8,341 bases of DNA, taken from assembly GCA_023251415.1 (NCBI GenBank), contig JAHEYX010000123.1, forward strand, positions 1-8,341. The letters are read 5' to 3'. Positions 1-6,248 of the stretch are shown here, one piece after another. The position numbers were made by a program, and so were the translations under genes. Every line of letters begins with the position of its first letter. Position 1 is the stretch's first letter. The notes beneath the pieces are model-generated. The model saw only the letters and a list, made by a program, of their open reading frames with translations. It did no database searches and was not told the origin of the DNA. Source of the stretch: Chitinophagales bacterium (GTDB lineage Bacteria > Bacteroidota > Bacteroidia > Chitinophagales > CAIODY01).

Positions 1-2780
1 GAGGTTTCTGTTTCGGTCCATGCCGTAGTTCCACCACCGGCCGAAATGCCAGTTGGCACCCCAACAGTATTGCTGTTCGAGCGAGAGAAATCATCAAATG
101 AAACATAATTGGCTAATCCTAAACTGGCATTCGAACTGGTTGCTGTACAACCATTTGCTGTAGCAACTACACGGTAATAATAGGTACTCACCGGTGTTGA
201 GCTGGAAGTGGCTACTGTTAAAGAAGCGGTTGTTGCATTGGTATACGTAACATTGCTAGGTGTTCCATTCGCTACAGCACTCCAGCCACTGCTTCCATTG
301 GCGCTGTATTGCCATTGATAACTCGGGCTATTCGTTGCTGTAACACTAAATGTTGCAGTTGATCCTGCAGCAATATTAGCTGATACCGGTTGTGCGGTAA
401 TAGCAGGTGCGGCACTTACACTTAAGGCTAAGGTTTGAGCACTGCTTGATCCGCAAACATTATTTGCCGTAACGCTTAAATTGCCCGATGTGGCACTAGC
501 ACTAAACGTATAACTTGCAGTGGCAGTAGTGCTGCTGTTTGTAGCACCTGTACCGCTATAACTCCAAGTATAACTGCTTGCAGTGGCCACACTTGAAATT
601 GTATAGCTTACACCACTCGTGCTTTGACAAACCGGATTGGTACCACTGATGCTTCCTGGTTGTGCAGGAACTCCATTAACCGGGGTAACCGCTATTGAAT
701 TATTTGCCGATCCACAGGCATTAGTTACCGTAACACTAACCGAACCGCTAGTAGTTGAAGCATTCACGGTAATGGTTGAAGTGCCTTGTCCGGCTGTAAT
801 GGACCAGCCCGAAGGTACTGTCCAGGCATAAGTCACTCCACTGATGGCTGTTATTGTATAAGTTAAAACTGTAGCACTGGCACAAGGCGAAACAACATTG
901 TTGCTGCTTGTGGTAGCTGTAAATGAAGGTGTGGATGGTGTTCCGTTTGCCGGAGTAACTGCAAAATCAGTAAATGCACTTCCGCAATCGTTTGCCAACG
1001 TACAACGAACGTTTCCGGAGGTAGAAGAGGCATTAACGGTAATTGCAGCAGTTCCTTGTCCGGCCGTAATCGACCAACCCGAAGGTACTGTCCAAGAATA
1101 GGTCGAGCCACTGCTGCTGTTTACGGTATAAGTAATTCCGGTGGCACTATTACAAGGACTAACCACATTATTACTGCCACTCGATGCTGTAAATACAGGA
1201 GCTGAAGGGGCACTGCTGACAGGTGTTACAACAAAATCTGTAGAATTTGTTCCACTGCAAGCATTGCTTACTCCACAATGCACATTACCAGTACCGCTTC
1301 CAACAGTAACGGTAATACTATTGGTAGAACCACCGGCTGTAATCGACCAACCCGAAGGAACGGTCCATGAATAAGTAACACTTGGATCATTAGTTACGGT
1401 ATAGGTTTTTGTAGTACTTCCTTGACAAGGGCTAACCACATTATTGGTTGAAGTAGTAGCTGTATAAACAGGTGCTGCAGGTGTTGCAGAAGGCGTTACA
1501 GCTAATGGCGTAGCGGCCGTACCATTACCACAAGTATTGGATGGAGTACAGGTGATGTTTCCACTTCCGGTTCCGCTGCTTACAGTTATTGCATTATTGC
1601 CTTGTCCGGCTGTTATTGACCAGCCCGAAGGCACCGTCCATGCATAACTAACACCGGCTACATTGGTAACGCTGTAGGTTAAACCGGCAGTGCTCGGACA
1701 AGGAGTTGCAGAACCACTAATGGAACTGGGTTGGGCAGGTACGTCGTTTATGGTTACTACTACGGCCTGACGTGCAGCACTAACGCAAGAGCTGTTTTCA
1801 CCTTGTACATAGTAAGTATAAGTGCCGGCGGCAGTTGAGGCTATCGTTGTTAAATTATTAGCACTAACGGTTCCGGCGGGTGAGGTTCCACTAGTGATTT
1901 GACTGCCTCCGCTTGAAGCCGTCCAATAGGTATAGGTGGTAGCAGCAGGACTACTTCCTGCGCCGGTAATAGTTGCTGTACTTGGAAAACAAACTGCAGA
2001 AGGAGTAGAACAATTTGGGGTACCGGGTGTAGTACAAGAAGGCGTAACCGTCCAAGTAATGGTAACGTCATCAATGGCCAATCCGCAATCTGTACCTGTA
2101 TTGTCTGGATCATCCCATTTTAGCATAATGAAATTGTTATTTGCTAAGGATAAGGACGGAATAGAAACATTAGATAGAGAAACTTTATTTGTCGCACTAT
2201 TACCATTCAATGCACCGGCAGTTGAATTAATTGGGCTGCTTAATGACAAAGCAGTAACTTGTGTCCAAGTGCCATTTGAATTCGGGTTTAATGCTGTAAA
2301 GGAAGTTGAACTTGTTTTATACCAAAAAGTAACAGTATTAGCAGAACCACTTCCACCATCACGCCATTCTTCTAAGGTATATGAAACTGTTATTGATGTT
2401 ATAGTGGTCCCTGAAGTGTTTTTTAACAATACACCATGGGCGAAGTGACCAGCAGCAGCATTAGAAGAACCAATCGATCCAATTGCTCTATCCGAATTTG
2501 TTCCGGTACCATAACTGTATAAATTACCTGAAGTAGCACCTCCAGCATCTGCAGCATAAGTAGTTCCGCTACCTGTTCGTTGAGAATACCAGTTAGCTAT
2601 GGTAGAATTATCAGTCCAAGTATTACTGGTACCGCTAGTAGCTAAGGTATTAAAATCTTGTGTGTAACTACCTGAGGTAGTCATTGTTACTTGTGCCCTA
2701 GTCGTGAAAGGCAGAAGAAAGCTAATCAACAATGCACACAACCATTGTTGAGGGATTTTTTTTCCAAAACACATAATCAT
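1..2780 (-). CDS. Large secreted PKD-like/Ig-like repeat protein, probable T9SS cargo (3' end missing)
   Basis: The reading frame is open without a stop from the ATG at 2780 to the left edge (926 codons plus two bases), so the C-terminus is outside the window. Residues 1-29 form a signal peptide: basic KK, a hydrophobic run (LCALLISFLLPF), and a likely cut after TRA before Gln30. An ATG two codons later (2774) is an equally possible start. Residues about 30-245 look like a jelly-roll domain (begins with QDFN, ends with GLAIDDVTITW). Residues about 247-347 resemble a bacterial Ig-like domain. Residues 348-791 are five PKD-like units, and about 792-888 an Ig-like domain (QPVSANIAAGSTATF, YQWQYS). 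From about 892 a new domain starts with FDDFSRSNSNTVG. Composition is rich in Ser, Thr, Gly and Asn with almost no Lys. Such proteins in Bacteroidota usually end in a T9SS sorting domain and act at the surface or outside the cell, but that end is not visible here. An adhesin or structural role is inference; an enzymatic domain beyond the edge is also possible. Confidence 0.85.
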   Translation of the reverse strand, partial: MIMCFGKKIPQQWLCALLISFLLPFTTRAQVTMTTSGSYTQDFNTLATSGTSNTWTDNSTIANWYSQRTGSGTTYAADAGGATSGNLYSYGTGTNSDRAIGSIGSSNAAAGHFAHGVLLKNTSGTTITSITVSYTLEEWRDGGSGSANTVTFWYKTSSTSFTALNPNSNGTWTQVTALSLSSPINSTAGALNGNSATNKVSLSNVSIPSLSLANNNFIMLKWDDPDNTGTDCGLAIDDVTITWTVTPSCTTPGTPNCSTPSAVCFPSTATITGAGSSPAATTYTYWTASSGGSQITSGTSPAGTVSANNLTTIASTAAGTYTYYVQGENSSCVSAARQAVVVTINDVPAQPSSISGSATPCPSTAGLTYSVTNVAGVSYAWTVPSGWSITAGQGNNAITVSSGTGSGNITCTPSNTCGNGTAATPLAVTPSATPAAPVYTATTSTNNVVSPCQGSTTKTYTVTNDPSVTYSWTVPSGWSITAGGSTNSITVTVGSGTGNVHCGVSNACSGTNSTDFVVTPVSSAPSAPVFTASSGSNNVVSPCNSATGITYTVNSSSGSTYSWTVPSGWSITAGQGTAAITVNASSTSGNVRCTLANDCGSAFTDFAVTPANGTPSTPSFTATTSSNNVVSPCASATVLTYTITAISGVTYAWTVPSGWSITAGQGTSTITVNASTTSGSVSVTVTNACGSANNSIAVTPVNGVPAQPGSISGTNPVCQSTSGVSYTISSVATASSYTWSYSGTGATNSSTTATASYTFSASATSGNLSVTANNVCGSSSAQTLALSVSAAPAITAQPVSANIAAGSTATFSVTATNSPSYQWQYSANGSSGWSAVANGTPSNVTYTNATTASLTVATSSSTPVSTYYYRVVATANGCTATSSNASLGLANYVSFDDFSRSNSNTVGVPTGISAGGGTTAWTETET
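408..1739 (-). repeat. Five tandem PKD-like repeat units inside the large surface protein
   Basis: Read on the minus strand, five units follow one another: residues 348-433 (1482-1739), 434-524 (1209-1481), 525-614 (939-1208), 615-704 (669-938) and 705-791 (408-668). The first four share the core WTVPSGWSITAG, whose Trp codons lie at residues 381, 472, 563 and 653, giving periods of 91, 91 and 90 residues. On the plus strand this core appears as four copies of a motif like CCGGCTGT...GACCAGCCCGAAGG at about 790, 1060, 1333 and 1606. The fifth unit is diverged and has YTWSYSGTG instead. The middle three units begin with a shared NNVVSPC block, while the first and last begin with PAQP.SISG. Every unit has one Cys near its start and one near its end. 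The pattern matches PKD-like domains common in Bacteroidota exported proteins. Confidence 0.85.
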
Positions 2781-2832
2781 TCTATTTTAAAGGTTAATAA
2801 TGGTGCAATTTACGTAGTTTTACGCTTTTCGC

Positions 2833-2846
2833 CAATTAATTAATTG
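2833..2846. repeat. 14-bp perfect palindrome
   Basis: CAATTAATTAATTG reads the same on both strands and lies 52 bp upstream of the repeat-protein start codon. It could be a binding site for a dimeric regulator. In DNA this rich in A and T it could also arise by chance, since its core is a simple AATT repetition. Confidence 0.3.
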
Positions 2847-2849
2847 TGA

Positions 2850-2870
2850 AATCTTTACGTACTAAAGATT
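2850..2870. repeat. Inverted repeat with perfect 8-bp arms, possible operator or 5' leader hairpin
   Basis: AATCTTTA and TAAAGATT are exact reverse complements separated by the five bases CGTAC. The element lies 69 bp upstream of the minus-strand repeat-protein start and 162 bp upstream of the Wzz-like start. It has no following T-run on either strand, so a terminator is unlikely. An operator site, or a hairpin in the 5' leader of the repeat-protein mRNA, fits better. Function is inferred from symmetry and position only. Confidence 0.4.
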
Positions 2871-2946
2871 GTCGAACTTAACAGACTTTACTAAGCATCT
2901 AATTTCAATTTCTAGCCTTTAAAGTCAAAATAAATCCTATTTTTAC

Positions 2947-2963
2947 AACAGTTTTTTACTGTT
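2947..2963. repeat. Small inverted repeat upstream of the Wzz-like gene
   Basis: AACAGT and ACTGTT are perfect 6-bp arms around a TTTTT loop, ending 69 bp before the Wzz-like start codon. Further T residues follow on the plus strand. The stem is short and weak (two G-C pairs), so it is a poor terminator. It could be an operator half-site pair near the Wzz-like promoter, or chance in AT-rich DNA. Confidence 0.25.
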
Positions 2964-3032
2964 TTTAATTTAAATATAATGTTTTTTAAGGAATAATATA
3001 TTTAAATAAATATAATATCAATTTTCTATTTT

Positions 3033-4082
3033 ATGTCTAGTTTGAAAGAGCAAAATGATGAAGTTACGATTGTCGAGATTTTGATTGATATCATTAGTTC
3101 GCTCAAATATATCTTCAGTAAATGGTTTATCATTTTGCCAATTTGTTTACTAGTGGCAGTGGGGGCCTATTTCTATGAACGCAAAACACCTACCTTATTT
3201 CAAGCCGATTCAGTATTTTTATTACAAACCAATTCCGGACAATCCGGTGCAGGTATTGCTTCTGCTTTAGCTGCAAACTTTGGTATTTCGAGTGGAAATA
3301 TTGAAATCAATAACAGTACCTTAATTGAAATCATTACCTCCAAAAAGGCGGTTACGCAATGCTTTTTTAGTCAATTTGCGCCTACTAAAAAAGAACAAAT
3401 TTTAGTGGTAAATTACCTCATCGATCAAATGAAAATGAATCCTTCGAATCATTTTCCTGCGGATGTAGACTTAACGAATTTAACTATAGCTCAAATTAAT
3501 ACTATTAATAAAGTGAATGATTACTTATTGAAAAAAATCATTCGTTGCATTGATAATGATAAATCCTCTACCATTACCGTTGAAGTTAAAACCAATAATC
3601 TCGAATTATCGCGTCATATCTGTAATAACTTAACCAATTACTTAACCGACTTTTTCAAGAAAAATATTAATATTCAAAATAATCGCAATTTAATATTTGC
3701 ACAAAATAAATACGACTCCATTAAATTTGCTCTAGGGGTTAAGGAACGTACACTGGCGCGTTTAAAAGATGCCAACACCGGTATTACTAAAGCCACTGCG
3801 CTACTTGAAATTGAACGTCTACAACGCGATGTTGATATTTTAAGTGATATGTTTATTCAAGCCAATGCTTCCTTAGAAGCAGAACGTAGCCATGCGTCGA
3901 ATGAAAAAAACATCCTGCAAGTGATTGATTCCCCTGAAACGTATTCCATGGTAGTACTCACTCCCAAACCATTATTTACCGCTTTAGTAGCATTTATTAT
4001 TACCTTTTTTGCTATTTCAGTAATCATGGTGCTAATTCGTACATTCCAAAATTTACGAAGTAAAATAAGTCAGGAGTCGTAA
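3033..4082 (+). CDS. Wzz/GumC-type polysaccharide chain-length determinant (co-polymerase) without kinase domain
   Basis: The 349-residue product has the layout of inner-membrane polysaccharide co-polymerases: a short cytoplasmic N-terminus, a first membrane span at about 31-48 (WFIILPICLLVAVGAYFY), a large periplasmic part, and a second span at about 317-335, preceded by the Pro-rich turn TPKP (Pro311, Pro313). Residues about 220-292 are charged and heptad-like, fitting the long periplasmic helix of the family. Only 14 residues follow the second span, so there is no Walker-type tyrosine kinase domain as in fused Wzc/GumC-like proteins. The family controls the length of polymer made by Wzy. 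ATG at 3033 is chosen because it gives the normal N-terminal length and has an A/T-rich leader. The gene stands alone on its strand and converges with the flippase gene. The closest family name (Wzz, FepE or GumC subgroup) cannot be settled by eye. Confidence 0.82.
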   Translation: MSSLKEQNDEVTIVEILIDIISSLKYIFSKWFIILPICLLVAVGAYFYERKTPTLFQADSVFLLQTNSGQSGAGIASALAANFGISSGNIEINNSTLIEIITSKKAVTQCFFSQFAPTKKEQILVVNYLIDQMKMNPSNHFPADVDLTNLTIAQINTINKVNDYLLKKIIRCIDNDKSSTITVEVKTNNLELSRHICNNLTNYLTDFFKKNINIQNNRNLIFAQNKYDSIKFALGVKERTLARLKDANTGITKATALLEIERLQRDVDILSDMFIQANASLEAERSHASNEKNILQVIDSPETYSMVVLTPKPLFTALVAFIITFFAISVIMVLIRTFQNLRSKISQES

Positions 4083-4100
4083 ACGTATTGCTTGTCGAAA

Positions 4101-5462
4101 TTAAAGGGGTGAATATATAAATGCCACTATTATCAAAGCAATAAATACCAAGATATAAGGCTTAATTAAAAATTTAAGAATAAACTGTCGGTACATTCCT
4201 TCGTGAATCAACTGAACAGTATTGATAAAGGTTAAAGCAATCAATATGGCCCAAGGCAAGGCAGTATAACCAAACCAATTATATGCTAAATAACAACCAC
4301 CGGCTAACAGTATAACATTCATACCATTGTATATGGTAATCCATTTGGTTTTACCGGAAGCCGATATTAATGAGCCATAATAATTATTACGCCATAAACT
4401 CATGAATAAAAAGGTTTTAAAAATAGGTACAGCGGCATCCATTTTTGAAGTATAAATTAAATGAATGAGGCTATGCGAAAAAGTCATTAATACCAGTATA
4501 ACCGGATAACTGATTCGACTTACCGTAAAAGTAATTTTTATCCATAAATCAATCGCTTCCTGCTTTTTCCCTTCTTTTAATAATGCCACATATTTCGGAA
4601 AGGTACTTTGTGAAAAGGAAGCACTTAACATTGAAAAAATAGGTATTTCAAAACTCCCGGCCGCATAAATTCCAAAAGCCGTTAAACTCGCTAATTTGCT
4701 GACTATCGTCTTGTCGAGATTGACCATAAAAACCGACATAAAAGAAGCTAAATACAATGGAAAACCAATCTTTAAATACCGGTATAATTCAACACCGTTA
4801 AATTCAAACTGAAAGGACTGTGATTTATTAAAGAAACGAACAAATAAATTAGGAATAATATACATTATAGCTACCAGTAGGGCTAAACAAAAAACAATGT
4901 ATGTATCGGAAATAAAATGTTGTAAAAAAATCAATGCCCCAATAGCAAAGCATGCAAAAACAAAGGCAACAAATGTTCCTTGTAAAAACAAACCGGTCTT
5001 ATTGAGTGTAATCAATTGGTAGCGTAATATTCTATTTAATGTTATTCCAATAAACAATAAGGCTAATGCAAAAACAGCATTTGTAAGCAAGGGGTTCTTA
5101 AAATAAGCATTCACCATAATGCCACCCAATGTTAAACTAACTAATAACACCAAGCCACTTATTAATAATAAAAAACTAAAAATGAAATTGGAGTGTTGAC
5201 GCGATTTTTCAGGTTCGTACGCAATATAATATTTATACCCCTCGGGCAAACCAAATGCCAATAAGGGCAATACTAGATTAATTAAAATTTGAAGTTGTTT
5301 CCAGGTAGCAAAAAGTTCTTGGCTGAAAAACCTGGTTATAACTGCATCAAATAAAATAAAAATAGCTGTTAATAAGGCTTGTCCAAACAATAAATTGACC
5401 GTTGCACCTTTTAAAGAAGCATTATTGAAATAAGAAAGGAAACGCTGGTAATACTTATTCAT
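4101..5462 (-). CDS. Wzx-like polysaccharide flippase (MOP superfamily, Polysacc_synt type)
   Basis: The product is 453 residues and almost wholly hydrophobic, with about 12 to 14 predicted membrane spans. This is the usual size and shape of MOP-superfamily lipid-linked oligosaccharide flippases. Family-like signs are the N-terminal segment with polar breaks (SLKGATVNLLFGQ, ITRFFSQELFATWKQLQ), the region near Asp250 (MVNLDKTIVSKLASLTAFGIYAAG), and a central charged cytoplasmic loop (LLKEGKKQEAIDLWIK) before the second half. The family moves undecaprenyl-linked repeat units from the inner to the outer face of the inner membrane. The gene is on the minus strand: its stop is 18 bp from the stop of the Wzz-like gene, and its start faces away from the acetyltransferase operon. 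It therefore has its own promoter in 5463-5637. Teichuronic-acid-type or other lipid-linked substrates within the same superfamily cannot be excluded. Confidence 0.85.
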   Translation of the reverse strand: MNKYYQRFLSYFNNASLKGATVNLLFGQALLTAIFILFDAVITRFFSQELFATWKQLQILINLVLPLLAFGLPEGYKYYIAYEPEKSRQHSNFIFSFLLLISGLVLLVSLTLGGIMVNAYFKNPLLTNAVFALALLFIGITLNRILRYQLITLNKTGLFLQGTFVAFVFACFAIGALIFLQHFISDTYIVFCLALLVAIMYIIPNLFVRFFNKSQSFQFEFNGVELYRYLKIGFPLYLASFMSVFMVNLDKTIVSKLASLTAFGIYAAGSFEIPIFSMLSASFSQSTFPKYVALLKEGKKQEAIDLWIKITFTVSRISYPVILVLMTFSHSLIHLIYTSKMDAAVPIFKTFLFMSLWRNNYYGSLISASGKTKWITIYNGMNVILLAGGCYLAYNWFGYTALPWAILIALTFINTVQLIHEGMYRQFILKFLIKPYILVFIALIIVAFIYSPL

Positions 5463-5637
5463 CTAATTTCATTCTTGTTGTATCGTTTAGGCAAACAGCT
5501 TTTGATGCTGCACTTGAAATGCTACTTATTCATTATCTTTAGCCCGATTATCGTAATCTATTCTGTTGTTTAGCTCTAAACGGGCTGCAAAATAGGATAA
5601 AAAAAATAAATGACAGGTTTTCACTATCAATTGAACT
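5463..5637. promoter_or_regulatory. Divergent intergenic region between flippase and acetyltransferase genes
   Basis: These 175 bp must hold the promoter of the minus-strand flippase gene and that of the plus-strand acetyltransferase/glycosyltransferase/polymerase operon. No small gene is convincing here. A minus-strand TATTTTG at about 5589-5595 resembles part of the Bacteroidota -7 element but lacks a clear upstream TTTG partner. A short palindrome at 5568-5581 is listed separately. Confidence 0.45.
5568..5581. repeat. 14-bp near-palindrome GTTTAG-CT-CTAAAC between divergent promoters
   Basis: GTTTAG and CTAAAC are perfect 6-bp arms around CT. A second, wider complementarity exists between AGCCCG (5541-5546) and CGGGCT (5581-5586). 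Its place in the middle of a divergent gap would suit a shared operator. There is no T-run to suggest a terminator. Support is symmetry and location only. Confidence 0.25.
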
Positions 5638-6237
5638 ATGATCAAATTAATTGTTGTTTTTCGAAGGGTTTGGATTCGGTGTATCGGGCAATTGGCGTTT
5701 GCTTTTATTAAACTGGTTAATCCAGGATTAAAAACTGCCGGAAGCATTAAATGCAAAAATATTCCGCAAATATTAATTTTAGATGGAGCAAGTATAACAT
5801 TAGCAAATCAGGTGGTACTTAACTCCGCTAATTTTGGCTATCATTTATCCATGTATAAACCCGTGAAACTTTTTGCGGAAGGTGCTGCTGCTAAAATAAC
5901 AATCGGAGCGAATACGCGGGTTAATGGCTCTTGTATACATGCGCGACAGTTGGTAAGTATTGGTGAAAATGTGCTCATAGGGGCTAATTCAGCTATTTTC
6001 GATAGTAACGGACATCCATTAGTGATGGATAGCCCGCATACACGGCTCACCAACACTGATGAACCGCGTGCAGTGCATATTGGCGATAATGTTTGGTTGG
6101 GTGCAGGCGTAACAGTTTTGCCCGGCACAACAATCGGGTCCGGTAGTGTAATCGCTTCCGGAAGTGTTGTTCGAGGAAATGTTCCTGCAAATTGTATCTT
6201 TGGCGGAAATCCTGCTCAACTCATTAAACAATACTAA
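5638..6237 (+). CDS. Hexapeptide-repeat O-acetyltransferase (LacA/WcaF-like, left-handed beta-helix)
   Basis: The 199-residue protein carries hexapeptide repeats with the I/V/L-G-x-x-x-x rhythm of a left-handed parallel beta-helix from about residue 87 on (ITIGANTRV, VSIGENVLIGANSAI, VHIGDNVWLGAGVTVLPG, TIGSGSVIASGSVV). His126 in FDSNGHPL sits where the catalytic His of galactoside/maltose acetyltransferases lies. The end NVWLGAG...GGNPAQLI is the family C-terminal signature. The family uses acetyl-CoA to acetylate sugar hydroxyls and works as a trimer, so modification of a polysaccharide repeat unit is the likely role. Residues 1-28 are basic and hydrophobic, perhaps helping membrane association. 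The ATG at 5638 is the first start of the frame and gives a normal length. The glycosyltransferase start follows the stop after 11 bp, so they are probably co-transcribed. The exact acceptor sugar, or a serine-acetyltransferase-like or other acyl donor, is not decidable here. Confidence 0.88.
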   Translation: MIKLIVVFRRVWIRCIGQLAFAFIKLVNPGLKTAGSIKCKNIPQILILDGASITLANQVVLNSANFGYHLSMYKPVKLFAEGAAAKITIGANTRVNGSCIHARQLVSIGENVLIGANSAIFDSNGHPLVMDSPHTRLTNTDEPRAVHIGDNVWLGAGVTVLPGTTIGSGSVIASGSVVRGNVPANCIFGGNPAQLIKQY

Positions 6238-6248
6238 TTAGAAACGCG

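Larger units (their letters stand above)
2781..3032. promoter_or_regulatory. Divergent intergenic region between the repeat-protein gene and the Wzz-like gene
   Basis: This strongly AT-rich stretch separates two divergently transcribed genes, so it must carry promoters for both. I see no gene in it. The bases just before both start codons are A/T-rich (TTAAAATAGA before the minus-strand ATG, TTCTATTTT before the plus-strand ATG), typical of Bacteroidota leaders without a Shine-Dalgarno sequence. No full match to the Bacteroidota promoter pattern (TTTG, about 20 bp, TAnnTTTG) is visible on either strand; a near match on the minus strand, TTATTTTG at about 2924-2931, lacks a well-spaced upstream TTTG. 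Three inverted repeats lie inside and are listed separately. Confidence 0.5.

Noticed and set aside
790..1640. Regularly spaced near-identical DNA motif, considered as a CRISPR-like or other noncoding repeat array
   Set aside because: The 270-273 bp period is a multiple of three, keeps the reading frame, and corresponds to whole protein domains. Spacing is far too large for CRISPR.
637..2448. Several plus-strand open frames (637-831, 898-1101, 1141-1374, 1936-2448) and minus-strand frames at 863-1111 and 1850-2113
   Set aside because: They are out-of-frame shadows of the long minus-strand repeat-protein gene, which has a signal peptide and clear domains. The plus-strand ones share the DQPEGTV string only because it is the antisense of the repeated core.
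4083..4100. Possible bidirectional terminator between the convergent genes
   Set aside because: The 18 bases contain no stem with complementary arms and no T-run on either strand.
5526..5756. 76-codon minus-strand open frame overlapping the acetyltransferase start
   Set aside because: It overlaps a well-supported gene by 119 bp, has no recognisable domain, and its N-terminal half is antisense to the acetyltransferase coding sequence.
5841..6231. Minus-strand open frames of 95 and 70 codons inside the acetyltransferase gene
   Set aside because: Antisense to a gene with intact family motifs; their Cys/Pro-rich sequence has no family features.
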